DNA of 64,000 nucleotides from CBDCIS01 sp965217565 (GTDB lineage Bacteria > Chloroflexota > Dehalococcoidia > Lucifugimonadales > CATOSD01): contig CBDCIS010000003.1 of NCBI GenBank assembly GCA_965217565.1, positions 62,001 to 126,000 on the forward strand, written 5' to 3'. The notes beneath the pieces are model-generated. The model worked only from the letters and a program-made list of their open reading frames with translations, did no database searches and had not been told where the DNA came from. Shown in pieces: positions 25,524 through 34,304 of the stretch (position 1 is the first letter of the stretch; the number at the start of each line of letters is the position of its first letter). Position numbers and translations under genes: made by a program.

Positions 25524-26858
25524 TCAGAACTCGAATTTGTAGCTTGGCAGCGAATCCAGGAACAGCCTTTCGAGGTAGTCGCGGAAATCGTCCAGTTGAA
25601 CGGTGTCGATTATCTCGCTGGCAAAGCCATAAATCAGCAGGCGACTTGCGGTCTCCAGGTCGATCCCCCGGCTTCGCATGTAGAAGACCGTCTCTTCGCT
25701 GATGTTGCCCGCCGTCGCGCCGTGCCCGCACTTCACGTCGTCCGCGTAGATGTACAGCGCGGGCTTGCTATCCACCTCGGCGAGGGGCGACAGCACCAGG
25801 TTTTTGTCCGACTGAAGCGAGTCGGTCTTTATCGCTCCCTCTCGCACCCAGACGGTCCCGCCGAACACCGCCCTAGACCTGCCGTCCAGAATGCCCTTGT
25901 AGAGCAGGCGGCTGGTTCCGTAGGGCTTGGCGTGTTCTATGTTGATGAAGTTGTCCATGTGCTGCCTGCCCGACGTGATGTACAGGCCGCCCAGGTCGCA
26001 CGAGCTTCCCGGCCCGTCCAGTATCACGGAGAGGTCGTAGCGTCCTATGCCGGGGCCCTTCTCAAACGACTTCGACGAGAACACGCTGTTCGCCGCCTGG
26101 TGAACCCGCGCGACACCAACATGGTACGCCGCCTCGCTCTCCGCCAGCAACCGATGGTGGTCGAGCTCCGCTCCTTCTTCCAGCACGATCTCGGTGACGG
26201 AGTTGGTGAAATACCGCTTCTCGGAGACGCCGACGTAGCTCTCGATGAGCGTGGCTTTGCTGTTCGCGCCCGCGACGACGAGCGCCCTCGGATGCGACGC
26301 GGCAGGCTCGTCCTGTGTGGTGGAGACGAACACGAGATGCAGCGGCGTCTCCACGGATTCCCCCTCCAGGACGTGAACGAAGGCGCCGTCGCGGAGGAAC
26401 GCGGTGTTCAGCGCGACAAAGCCGTCCTCCTCCATGAACGCCTGCTTCGCCAGGTGTTGCTCAGCGGCCGGTTCCCCGGCGGCCAACGCCCGCGCGAGGC
26501 TCATCGCCCGGACGCCGTTGGAGCCGCCGGGCGGCGTGGACAGCGACTCGCAGAAATGGCCGTCCACGAATACGAGGTTCGTCCAGCCGTCCAACAGCGG
26601 CGCGGTCCGGCGAATCGCGGCGGAGGTCGCGCCGTCAACGCCGGCGTCGGCTGGATAGCGAAAGTCGGCGTCGGCTATGGGGCCGACGTTGGTGTACTTC
26701 CACTTCTCGTTGCCCTTACGAGCCGTGGGCAGACCCTCGGCGCGGAACCGCTCCCAAGCGGCGCGGCGCAGGTCGAGCAGCCAGCGGGGCTGGCCGGCGC
26801 CGTTCAAGGCAGCGAAGTCGGAGGCGTATTGGTCGTAGCGTGTTAGTGTGGTTGTCAT
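25524..26858 (-). CDS. sufD: Fe-S cluster assembly protein SufD
   Basis: SufD pairs with SufB in the SufBC2D scaffold complex. The 444-aa product (start ATG 26858, MTTTLTRYDQY; the frame is open to 26885) has the N-terminal helical part WERFRAEGLPTARKGNEKWKYTNV and a C-terminal beta-helix with GRAVFGGTVWVREGAIKTDSLQSDKNL and the conserved ADDVKCGHGATAGN (His for cluster assembly, about residue 380). The start is 6 bases after the sufC stop, with GGGAGG just upstream. SufB-like paralogy is excluded by the adjacent, longer SufB. Confidence 0.93.
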   Translation of the reverse strand: MTTTLTRYDQYASDFAALNGAGQPRWLLDLRRAAWERFRAEGLPTARKGNEKWKYTNVGPIADADFRYPADAGVDGATSAAIRRTAPLLDGWTNLVFVDGHFCESLSTPPGGSNGVRAMSLARALAAGEPAAEQHLAKQAFMEEDGFVALNTAFLRDGAFVHVLEGESVETPLHLVFVSTTQDEPAASHPRALVVAGANSKATLIESYVGVSEKRYFTNSVTEIVLEEGAELDHHRLLAESEAAYHVGVARVHQAANSVFSSKSFEKGPGIGRYDLSVILDGPGSSCDLGGLYITSGRQHMDNFINIEHAKPYGTSRLLYKGILDGRSRAVFGGTVWVREGAIKTDSLQSDKNLVLSPLAEVDSKPALYIYADDVKCGHGATAGNISEETVFYMRSRGIDLETASRLLIYGFASEIIDTVQLDDFRDYLERLFLDSLPSYKFEF

Positions 26859-26863
26859 AACCA

Positions 26864-27634
26864 CTACCCTGCCTCCCGCACCCAATCGTACCCCTTCTCC
26901 TCCAGCTCCAGCGCCAGTTCCCGGCCGCCGGACATTGCCAGGCGGCCGGCCACCAGCACGTGCACGTAGTCGGGCGTGATGTAGTTCAGGATTCGCTGGT
27001 AGTGCGTCACCAGCACAATTGCCTTGGACGGCCCCCGCAGGTGGTTGACGCCGTTCGCCACGATTCGGAGGGCGTCGATGTCCAGGCCGGAGTCCGTCTC
27101 GTCCAGCAACGCCAGCTTGGGGTCGAGCAGGGCCATCTGGAGAATCTCGTTGCGCTTCTTCTCGCCGCCGGAGAAGCCCTCGTTGACCGAGCGTTTCACC
27201 AGGTCCGACGACATCTCCATTAGCTCCATCTGCGCTTCCAGGTGCCTGTCGAACTCCCGGATGCTGAACTCCTTCAGCCCCTTGTGCTGCCGCACCGCGT
27301 CCACAGACGCCTTCAGGAACTGCCAGGAGCGCACCCCCGCGAGCTCGACCGGGTACTGGAAGGCGAGGAATATGCCCTCCCTCGCGCGTGTCTCCGGGTC
27401 CATCCGCAGCAGGTCTTTCCCCTGGTAGTAAACCTCCCCGCTGGTTATCCTGTACTCGGGGCGGCCCGCCAGCACGTTCGCCAGCGTGCTCTTGCCGGAG
27501 CCGTTCGGCCCCATGATGGCGTGCGCCTCGCCGATGTTCACCGTCAGGTTCACGCCGGTCAGTATCTCCGTCCCATCCACGGAGGCGTGGAGGTCTCGAA
27601 TCTCGAGCAGAGGCTCGCCGTTCTGCGTCGTCAT
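26864..27634 (-). CDS. sufC: Fe-S cluster assembly ATPase SufC
   Basis: This 256-aa ABC-type ATPase powers SufBC2D. Walker A is GPNGSGKST (about residues 38-46), the signature FSGGEKKR is at about residue 154, and Walker B is LALLDETDSGLDIDAL. GVFLAFQYP-like IFLAFQYPVELAGV is a SufC hallmark. It starts 3 bases after the sufB stop (27638), so the two are tightly coupled. Confidence 0.96.
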   Translation of the reverse strand: MTTQNGEPLLEIRDLHASVDGTEILTGVNLTVNIGEAHAIMGPNGSGKSTLANVLAGRPEYRITSGEVYYQGKDLLRMDPETRAREGIFLAFQYPVELAGVRSWQFLKASVDAVRQHKGLKEFSIREFDRHLEAQMELMEMSSDLVKRSVNEGFSGGEKKRNEILQMALLDPKLALLDETDSGLDIDALRIVANGVNHLRGPSKAIVLVTHYQRILNYITPDYVHVLVAGRLAMSGGRELALELEEKGYDWVREAG

Positions 27635-27637
27635 CGT

Positions 27638-29098
27638 CTAGCCAACCGTCCCTTCCAGGCTCACCCTGAGCAGTTGCGACGCCTCCGCCGCGAACTCGAA
27701 AGGAAGCTCCTTGAAGATGCCCCGGCAGAAGCCGTTGATTATCATGTAGTTCGCGTCGTCCAGCGAGATGCCACGCTGCTGAAGGTAGAATAGCTGGTCG
27801 TCATTCACCTTGGACGTGGTGGCCTCGTGCCCCATGCGCGCCGTCGGATTGCGAACCTCGATGTAGGGCACCGTGTGCGCGCCGCACTGGTCGCCGATTA
27901 GCAGCGAGTCGCACTGCGTGAAGTTGCGGGCGTTCTTCGCCGTCGGCATTATCTTCACCATGCCGCGATAGGTGCTCTGGCCGTGCCCGGCGGATATGCC
28001 CTTCGCCACGATGGTGCTCCTTGTGTTCTTGCCCAGGTGTATCATCTTGGTGCCCGTATCCGCCTGCTGGTAGTTGTTGGTGAGCGCGACCGAGTAGAAC
28101 TCGCCGACGGAGTCGTCGCCCTGGAGTATGACGCTGGGGTACTTCCAGGTGATGGCCGAGCCGGTCTCCACCTGCGTCCAGGAGATCTTGGAGTTGGCGC
28201 CGATGGCGTGTCCCCGCTTGGTGACGAAGTTATAGACGCCGCCGTTGCCCTCCTTGTCGCCCGGGTACCAGTTCTGAAGCGTGGAGTACTTGATCTCGGC
28301 GTCGTCCAGCGCGACCAGTTCAACGACGGCGGCGTGAAGCTGGTGTCCCTTCCTGATTGGCGCGGTGCAGCCCTCAAGGTAGCTGACGTAGCTGCCCTTG
28401 TCCGCGATGATGAGCGTCCGCTCGAACTGGCCGGTGTCGATTTCGTTGATGCGGAAGTAGGTCATAAGCTCGACCGGGCAGCGCACGCCCGGCGGCACGT
28501 AGCAGAAGGAGCCATCGCTGAATACGGCGGAGTTGAGCGTCGCGTAGAAGTTGTCGCTGTACGGAACCACCGAGCCGATGTACTTCTTCACGATGTCCGG
28601 GTGGTTCTGCACAGCCTCGCTCATGGAGCAGAAGATGACGCCCGCCTTTTGAAGCATCTCTTTGTACGTTGTGGCGACCGAAACGCTGTCCAGCACGGCG
28701 TCAATGGCTACGCCGGTGAGCCGCTTCTGCTCTTCCAGGGGGATGCCCAGCTTGCTGAACGCCTCCAGCACCTCGGGGTCAACGTCCTCGAGACTCTTGG
28801 GACCGTCCCCCTGCGACTTCGGAGCCGCGTAGTAGATGATGTCCTGGAAGTCGATGGGCGGATGCTCGATGTTGGCCCAATCCGGCTCCTCTTTGCCAAG
28901 TTGGAGCCAGTGGCGATACGCCTTGAGCCGCCATTCGAGCATCCACTCAGGCTCGTTCTTCTTGGCGGAGATGAGGCGAACTATCTCTTCGCTTAGCCCC
29001 CTTGGGGCGACGTCCGACTCGATGTCGAGGTCGAACCCCCACCTGTAAGCGGCCTCTTCGATACCCGTTTTGCGCGAAATGACCTTCTGCGTGGTCAT
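27638..29098 (-). CDS. sufB: Fe-S cluster assembly protein SufB
   Basis: The 486-aa scaffold component is the first gene of the suf operon. Signatures include [16 protein letters not shown], the [26 protein letters not shown] block, [22 protein letters not shown] with the conserved Cys (about residue 244), and [21 protein letters not shown]. The ATG 29098 follows AGGAGACG. A promoter and a 23-base inverted repeat lie just upstream, in agreement with control by the Rrf2 regulator encoded downstream. Confidence 0.96.
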   Translation of the reverse strand: MTTQKVISRKTGIEEAAYRWGFDLDIESDVAPRGLSEEIVRLISAKKNEPEWMLEWRLKAYRHWLQLGKEEPDWANIEHPPIDFQDIIYYAAPKSQGDGPKSLEDVDPEVLEAFSKLGIPLEEQKRLTGVAIDAVLDSVSVATTYKEMLQKAGVIFCSMSEAVQNHPDIVKKYIGSVVPYSDNFYATLNSAVFSDGSFCYVPPGVRCPVELMTYFRINEIDTGQFERTLIIADKGSYVSYLEGCTAPIRKGHQLHAAVVELVALDDAEIKYSTLQNWYPGDKEGNGGVYNFVTKRGHAIGANSKISWTQVETGSAITWKYPSVILQGDDSVGEFYSVALTNNYQQADTGTKMIHLGKNTRSTIVAKGISAGHGQSTYRGMVKIMPTAKNARNFTQCDSLLIGDQCGAHTVPYIEVRNPTARMGHEATTSKVNDDQLFYLQQRGISLDDANYMIINGFCRGIFKELPFEFAAEASQLLRVSLEGTVG

Positions 29099-29128
29099 AG
29101 AGTTTTCGTCTCCTAGTGTGGTTGTGGG

Positions 29129-29151
29129 TTGTTGATGAAATTAGTCAACAA
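29129..29151. promoter_or_regulatory. Candidate Rrf2 operator upstream of sufB
   Basis: TTGTTGA (29129-29135) and TCAACAA (29145-29151) form a perfect 7-base inverted repeat with a 9-base AT-rich centre. It lies 10-32 bases downstream of the -10 box on the minus strand, a position where a bound repressor would block transcription. Assignment to the Rrf2 protein is inference. Confidence 0.6.
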
Positions 29152-29160
29152 TAGGATACC

Positions 29161-29190
29161 ACAATATCACCGACGGGGGGATAGGGTCAA
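29161..29190 (-). promoter_or_regulatory. suf operon promoter
   Basis: On the minus strand TTGACC (29190-29185) and TATTGT (29166-29161) are 18 bases apart. The transcript would begin near 29153, with a leader of about 55 bases before sufB. Confidence 0.6.
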
Positions 29191-29215
29191 CAGGCTTCCT
29201 TGGCTCGGTTGCATC

Positions 29216-31270
29216 CTACTCTTCTGAGATGGTTACAGACGTGATAACGTCGCCCGGCGCGCGCGCTGTGGAGGGGTCTCGCGGGGAAATGGCGTTCACC
29301 ACATCCATCCCTTCAACCACCTCGCCGAACACTGTATGCATGTTGTCGAGGTGGGGCGTTGGGACGAAGGTGATGAAGAACTGGCTGCCGTTGGTGTTCG
29401 GTCCAGCGTTGGCCATGGACAGAATACCTGGCCGGTCGTGGCGGAGCGAAGGATCGAACTCATCTGGGAATTGGTATCCCGGCCCGCCGCTTCCCGTGCC
29501 GGTTGGGTCTCCGCCCTGCGCCATGAATCCAGGAATCACGCGGTGAAATGTAACGCCGTCGTAATAGCCTTCCCGCGCCAGGAAGACGAAGTTGTTGACT
29601 GTCACGGGGGCTTCCTTAGCGAACAGGGCAACCTCGAACTCGGCCCCACCTTCCATAAGAAAGGTAGCGGTATAATTTCTGGCTTGGTCGATGCTCATGG
29701 GCGGCGGTGAATCGTACTGCAACATCGCGGCGGGCTCACTTTCTTCGGTATCGGAAGGTGGCGAGGGGACCTCTATGGTTGCAGTCCCGGCTATACGCTC
29801 GAATACAGGGGTCATCTCGTCGATCCGGCCCGGCGTTGTCGTAAACGTTACGATGTACGGCTTGCCGCCGTTCACCATGACGTACTGGACTTGGGCAATG
29901 GAGAACTCATCATCAAGGGCAGCCATGAAAGCGATTCTTTCGGCGTCTCCGGCAGGCAGAGTTTCCGTCCGGCGCTCGACTGCCCCGTCTATGCGAAACA
30001 GCTCCCTGGCCTGGCTGATCCCTTCCTCTATGTACTCGTCCAGATCAGTCACGCTTTCGCCTTCTGGAATCACCACGTTGAAACTCGCGAGGAGTGTGGA
30101 CTCGTTCCCCGCTACGGCTTCCATACTCACCAGCTTGAGGGAACCGTAGTAATAAGCCGTGTCGATCAGGTTGAACATCCTATCCTGGACTTCGACAGGC
30201 AGGGGCGCAAGGTATTCGACTGCCATGTCAATCGACTCGATATTGGCGGGGAGCAGCAGCCAGGTTGGCGGAGCTGAGATGCTGAACCCTTCTGAGGGAA
30301 GTTCTGCCCTGGTCCACCCGGAGTCGAGTTCCGTTATGACCGCGCTAACCTCATCCAACTCGAAGGCGGTGGCGGCGTCAATGTACTGATCGGGCGCGCT
30401 GACTTCCAAGGGAGCATTGAAAGAAGAGAATGCAATCGTGGTCTCGCCCTCTCCACCTACAAGGGCGGAAAACGGATCGCTGGCGGAAGCGTCGCTTCCC
30501 GCATCGAGCCCGGAGCCCCCCGAGATGGTCATACGACGAATGAGGCTGTCCGACACACCGATCCAGATGTCGGAATCCAGCGTACCACTACCGCCGCCAA
30601 GCGTCGCCGTCGGCAGCGACCCTCGTATGTGGTAAACAGGGACTCCGTCCATCTGCTCGATTCCGACCAGTTCACCCGCACTGAGTCCGCCGAGTGTTTC
30701 AGGGCCGGCCACGTCGATCATGCTGGCGGCCTGCTGTCCGTCGGTGGTGGGGCTGAGAATCCACTGCTCTGAGACTGGGTCTTTCAAGTAGAAATCGTCT
30801 CCTAACTGGACGAATGTGAACTCGATCGAGGGCGCGTCGTCTATATAGAAGGCAAATGCGCCTTTGGAACTGTCGGGGCGCAATATATCGGCCTCGGCGA
30901 CTGTTTTTATCTCAACGAGCGACCCTGTGACACCCATGGACAACTTCATTTCTATTAAGGTGTGAAAGCTCGACAGCGCGTCCATGGCTGCCACGCTGTC
31001 TGCCAAAATGCGCGACGGGTCCACGTCAACGGGGGCAGGCGTAGGCTCGGGCGTGGGAGTAACTAGCACGCTGACGGGGGCAGGCGTAGGCTCGGGCGTA
31101 GGTGGGATAGGTGTGTTGGTGGGGACAGGCGCAGCCTTGGTTGGTGTAGATAGTGCGGGCGTGGGCTGGACTTCGGCAGAGCCGCCACAGGCGACTGCGG
31201 CAATGAGCAGTACGACCGCTGAGACTACCGCGATGAAGGGCCGCGTATTTGTGAAGTGATCTTTAGGCAT
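29216..31270 (-). CDS. Three-part lipoprotein ending in a cyclophilin-type peptidyl-prolyl isomerase
   Basis: The start is ATG 31270 after GGAGGA (the frame is open to 31318), 684 aa. The lipobox is IAAVACGG (Cys28), followed by a Pro/Thr tether (PTPEPTPAP). About residues 85-290 resemble LppX/LprG/LolA-like lipid-carrier lipoproteins ([48 protein letters not shown]). A middle region (about 300-520) resembles DcrB/PsbP-like secreted domains ([14 protein letters not shown]...[19 protein letters not shown]). Residues 545-684 are a cyclophilin domain ([42 protein letters not shown]). It would fold proteins or carry lipid on the outer face of the membrane. Confidence 0.85.
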   Translation of the reverse strand: MPKDHFTNTRPFIAVVSAVVLLIAAVACGGSAEVQPTPALSTPTKAAPVPTNTPIPPTPEPTPAPVSVLVTPTPEPTPAPVDVDPSRILADSVAAMDALSSFHTLIEMKLSMGVTGSLVEIKTVAEADILRPDSSKGAFAFYIDDAPSIEFTFVQLGDDFYLKDPVSEQWILSPTTDGQQAASMIDVAGPETLGGLSAGELVGIEQMDGVPVYHIRGSLPTATLGGGSGTLDSDIWIGVSDSLIRRMTISGGSGLDAGSDASASDPFSALVGGEGETTIAFSSFNAPLEVSAPDQYIDAATAFELDEVSAVITELDSGWTRAELPSEGFSISAPPTWLLLPANIESIDMAVEYLAPLPVEVQDRMFNLIDTAYYYGSLKLVSMEAVAGNESTLLASFNVVIPEGESVTDLDEYIEEGISQARELFRIDGAVERRTETLPAGDAERIAFMAALDDEFSIAQVQYVMVNGGKPYIVTFTTTPGRIDEMTPVFERIAGTATIEVPSPPSDTEESEPAAMLQYDSPPPMSIDQARNYTATFLMEGGAEFEVALFAKEAPVTVNNFVFLAREGYYDGVTFHRVIPGFMAQGGDPTGTGSGGPGYQFPDEFDPSLRHDRPGILSMANAGPNTNGSQFFITFVPTPHLDNMHTVFGEVVEGMDVVNAISPRDPSTARAPGDVITSVTISEE

Positions 31271-31369
31271 CCCGGTCCTCCTCCGCATTTCCCAAACTTT
31301 ATGCCGGCGCGATTCCAACAGACGCCCATTCCTCAGAAAACAGAATCTGGGCCTGTTCGAGTGGAAGAG

Positions 31370-32263
31370 TCACCGCCCGCGCAGCAGCCCCTTCACCGAA
31401 GCCGTCGCCGCGTCCGACTTGACCGCGCGCGCCACCCGCACGTTGCCCGCGCCGTAGTGGGCGGTCGTCTTGCCGAGCCGTTCCGCGTCGTCGGTTTCGA
31501 CGCTTACCGCTGCCTGCTCGTATGACATCAGGTCGGGCTGTATCGCGGCGGCCACGGTCAGCGGGTCGCACAGGTCGTACTTGTCGCTGCCCTCGCGCAT
31601 GTCAAACCAACCTTTCACAATGGCAAAGGCCAGCCGTTCCCCCTCGGACTGGCCCGGCGTCTCGGCTACGTCGGCGCGCGACAGGTGCGGCTCCCGGCAC
31701 ACGTCCAGTCCTACAAGCGTAACCGGCGCGCCCGACGAGAACACCACGTTCGCGGCGTGAGCGTCGTTGTAGGTGTTGAACTCCGCGTGGGGAGTGACGT
31801 TGCCGGCAACCTCCAGCGCGCCGCCCATGACGAAAATCTCCTTCAGCCAGCCGGCAACCCGCGTGTCCTTCCTGATTGCAGCGGCCACGTTCGTGAGTGG
31901 GCCCAGCGCGATTATCACGAGCTCGCCAGGATGGGACCAAGCCATGTATGCGATGTAGTCCGCCGCCCGCAGCGGCATCGGCCGCGTCTGGGGTCGCGGC
32001 AGCCGCACGGTCAGCCCGCCCGGCCCATGGTAGTGCGGCGCGTAGCGAAACCGGTCCTGCATAGGACGCGCCGCGCCGCGCGAGACTGGCACGTCGGCAC
32101 CCAGCCGCTCCAGCAGCGCGAGGGCGTTTCGGGTCGTGTTCGCCTGTGAATGGTTGCCGCCCACCGTCGTAAGGCCCAGCACCTCGAGTTCGGGCGCGTT
32201 CAACGCCATTATCAGCGCGAGCGCGTCATCCGTGCCCGGGTCCGTGTCGATTACCACTTTCAT
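31370..32263 (-). CDS. Nucleoside hydrolase (IUNH family)
   Basis: The 297-aa enzyme hydrolyses the N-glycosidic bond of nucleosides to base and pentose. The calcium-binding signature DTDPGTDDA is at residues 6-14. VGGNHSQANTTRNAL, ALGPLTNVAAA and FNTYNDAHAANVVF are further family motifs; the last carries the late Asp ligand. The substrate cannot be read from sequence. It is the last gene of a six-gene operon and overlaps the upstream epimerase gene by 4 bases, which suggests the freed pentose feeds the neighbouring sugar enzymes. Confidence 0.9.
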   Translation of the reverse strand: MKVVIDTDPGTDDALALIMALNAPELEVLGLTTVGGNHSQANTTRNALALLERLGADVPVSRGAARPMQDRFRYAPHYHGPGGLTVRLPRPQTRPMPLRAADYIAYMAWSHPGELVIIALGPLTNVAAAIRKDTRVAGWLKEIFVMGGALEVAGNVTPHAEFNTYNDAHAANVVFSSGAPVTLVGLDVCREPHLSRADVAETPGQSEGERLAFAIVKGWFDMREGSDKYDLCDPLTVAAAIQPDLMSYEQAAVSVETDDAERLGKTTAHYGAGNVRVARAVKSDAATASVKGLLRGR

Positions 32264-33240
32264 CGGCTCATGCCTCCCATAACCGCGCTGGTCTTCTCAC
32301 GCCGCGCGAACGTCTCCCACGTCTCCCTCGAATCGTAGCGCGGACGGATGCCCAGTTCGCCCTTCAGCTTCTCGTTGCTCGCCGTCCAGCGGTGGGTGAT
32401 GAAGCTCAGCCCGCAGGCGGGGGAGTCGCGTTGCAATCGCAGCGCCCAACTCAGCGCGGTCAGACCGCGCAGCAGCGGCCCCGGCAGAAACACCAGCCGC
32501 TGGCCGGAGAGCCGCGCCATCTCGCTCCATCCAATCGTGCCGTCGCCGGCGAGGTTGTACGTTCCGGAGACCCGCGTCAGCAGGCAGTGGCGCAGGGCGT
32601 CCGCAAGGTCGTCCTCGTGCAGGAACTGCATCGGCGGGTCGTGGCCCCGAACACCTACCAGCAGCGGCTTTGAGAATGCGTTGGCGATGAAGTTGTCCGC
32701 GTTCGGCCCCAGCACGGGGCAGCTTCGCAGCACGATCGCCGTCGTTTCCGGGTGGCGCGCCGTGAACTCAGCGATGAGCGTCTCCACCCTGGCCTTGTCC
32801 TCCGAGTACTGGAATCCGCGAACCGGCCTTGCAGGGGAGTCCTCGCTGAGCATCGGCGGGTTGCTGGCGTGCGCACCATAGACGCTAGTGCTGCTCAGGT
32901 ACAGCATATGCTGGACGCCCGCCGTCGCGCAGGCGTGCAGCGCGTTGACCGCGCCGCCGACGTTCACCCGCTCGGCGGCGGCGCGGTCGTGTGACTGCCT
33001 GAGCGCGTAGGCGAGGTGTGCGATGGCGTCGATCCGGTATTCGGAAAGCAGAGCCGCCATCGGCTCGGCAACGTCGTGATGGCGAAAGACGACCTTCGAA
33101 CAGGGCTGCCCAGGCAAGGGCCGCACGTCCAGCGCGAGAATTAGCTCCACACTCGGCTCTCGCTCCAGCCGCGCCATCAGCGAGCGCGCGACGTAGCCCG
33201 ACGCGCCCGTGACAGCCACGCGCCGAATCTCGCTACCCAT
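32260..33240 (-). CDS. NAD-dependent epimerase/dehydratase (extended SDR)
   Basis: ATG 33240 (MGSEIRRVAVTG) is preferred over the open extension to 33276, giving 326 aa. The Rossmann motif is VTGASGYVARSL. DVAEPMAALL and AHLAYALRQS mark the cofactor and substrate pocket, LYLSSTSVYGA carries the catalytic Ser, and FQYSEDKA holds Tyr-x-x-x-Lys. The sugar-nucleotide or sugar substrate is unknown. The start overlaps the unknown-protein gene by 8 bases and the stop overlaps the nucleoside hydrolase gene by 4. Confidence 0.85.
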   Translation of the reverse strand: MGSEIRRVAVTGASGYVARSLMARLEREPSVELILALDVRPLPGQPCSKVVFRHHDVAEPMAALLSEYRIDAIAHLAYALRQSHDRAAAERVNVGGAVNALHACATAGVQHMLYLSSTSVYGAHASNPPMLSEDSPARPVRGFQYSEDKARVETLIAEFTARHPETTAIVLRSCPVLGPNADNFIANAFSKPLLVGVRGHDPPMQFLHEDDLADALRHCLLTRVSGTYNLAGDGTIGWSEMARLSGQRLVFLPGPLLRGLTALSWALRLQRDSPACGLSFITHRWTASNEKLKGELGIRPRYDSRETWETFARREKTSAVMGGMSR

Positions 33241-33604
33241 CCGCCACGACGTCCGTGAAGTCGAACCTGAGCGCACCGAGGCCCGGCACTTCGAACCCCA
33301 TGCCTATCCTGCGCGGCCCGGCGTCCAGCGTAACGCCATCCACCCTGATGGTGATGCTCCTGTTCATGGCAAGAGTGAAGGTGTTCTCCCTGGACACCTC
33401 GCCGAAGCCGATCGCAACGCCGTCGAGGACGAACGACGCGCTTTCCAGCGGGATTTCGTCGCCGTCCACTGTCAGCGGAAACAGCTTGTGAGCGTAGCCC
33501 GACCCGAGCCCGTTCTTCAACTGGAACTCGAAGCCCGTGGGCGTATTTTGAAGGCTCTGCTTCACGTACAGCCGTCTCAGCAGAAAGCCCGGCACCGTCA
33601 CCAT
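33233..33604 (-). CDS. Conserved-looking protein of unknown function in the sugar operon
   Basis: The 123-aa soluble protein is beta-rich, without signal or membrane segments: VPGFLLRRLYVKQSL, GFEFQLKNGLGSGYAHKLFPL, then TFTLAMNRSITIRVDG and LGALRFDFTDVV. I do not recognise a named family. The regular alternating pattern and the clean overlap with the epimerase gene (8 bases) support a real gene. It lies 37 bases downstream of the aldolase stop. Its position inside an operon of sugar enzymes suggests a small accessory or isomerase-like role, which is inference only. Confidence 0.65.
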   Translation of the reverse strand: MVTVPGFLLRRLYVKQSLQNTPTGFEFQLKNGLGSGYAHKLFPLTVDGDEIPLESASFVLDGVAIGFGEVSRENTFTLAMNRSITIRVDGVTLDAGPRRIGMGFEVPGLGALRFDFTDVVADG

Positions 33605-33641
33605 CTCGCTCCATCTCCTTGTGGATTGTACGACATTCGCG

Positions 33642-34304
33642 TCATTTGCTCTGGCGTTTCATCCTGAACAGGGAAAGCTCCGTCTCCACCACGTCTGAGG
33701 GCAGTGGGTTCACCCTGCCCATGAGGGACGAGTACACGAATATCTGCGCGACGCGCTCCACCAGCGCGCACACGTCCAGCGCGCCGCGCAGGTCGCGGCC
33801 CACGCCCACCGCGCCGTGATTGCGGATGAGCGCGGCGTTGCGCTCGTCCAGCGCGGCGACCACCTTGTCCGCAAGCTCCTGTGTGCCGGGGAAGGCGTAC
33901 TCCGACACCTTGACCGGCCCTCCGATTGCCAGCATCATCTCGTCTATGATTGGCGGGATGTCCAGGCCCGCGACTGCGGCCACGCTGGAATAGACGGAGT
34001 GCGTGTGTATGACCGCCCCCGCATCTGGCCGCGCCCCATATATCGCCAGGTGGAGCAGCGTCTCAGACGACGGCGCAAGCTCGCCATCGACGGGTTCGAC
34101 CTCGTAATCCACGATAACGATGTCGTCGTCTTCGAGCAAGGAATAGGGCTTTCCCGACGGCGTGACGGCGAACAACTCCGTCGGTCCCCGCGGTTCGAGC
34201 CGCAGGCTGACGTTGCCGCTCGCGCCCGTAACCAGTCCGAGCGCGGCCATCTCCCTGGCCGCCGCCGCTACCTCGCGCTTGGCTTCGCGCCACTCGCCGC
34301 TCAT
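33642..34304 (-). CDS. Class II aldolase/adducin family protein (fuculose-phosphate aldolase-like)
   Basis: The 220-aa Zn-dependent aldolase starts at ATG 34304, which overlaps the kinase stop (ATGA). Motifs are LVTGASGNVSLRLE, the sugar-phosphate-binding VTPSGKPYS, a catalytic Glu in ELAPSSETLLHLAIY, the metal-binding HTHS (His-x-His) and a late His in IRNHGAVGVGRDL. Such enzymes split sugar phosphates (for example fuculose-1-phosphate or 5-deoxyribulose-1-phosphate) to DHAP and an aldehyde, or act as epimerases. Coupling to an FGGY kinase supports a kinase-then-aldolase catabolic route. Confidence 0.88.
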   Translation of the reverse strand: MSGEWREAKREVAAAAREMAALGLVTGASGNVSLRLEPRGPTELFAVTPSGKPYSLLEDDDIVIVDYEVEPVDGELAPSSETLLHLAIYGARPDAGAVIHTHSVYSSVAAVAGLDIPPIIDEMMLAIGGPVKVSEYAFPGTQELADKVVAALDERNAALIRNHGAVGVGRDLRGALDVCALVERVAQIFVYSSLMGRVNPLPSDVVETELSLFRMKRQSK

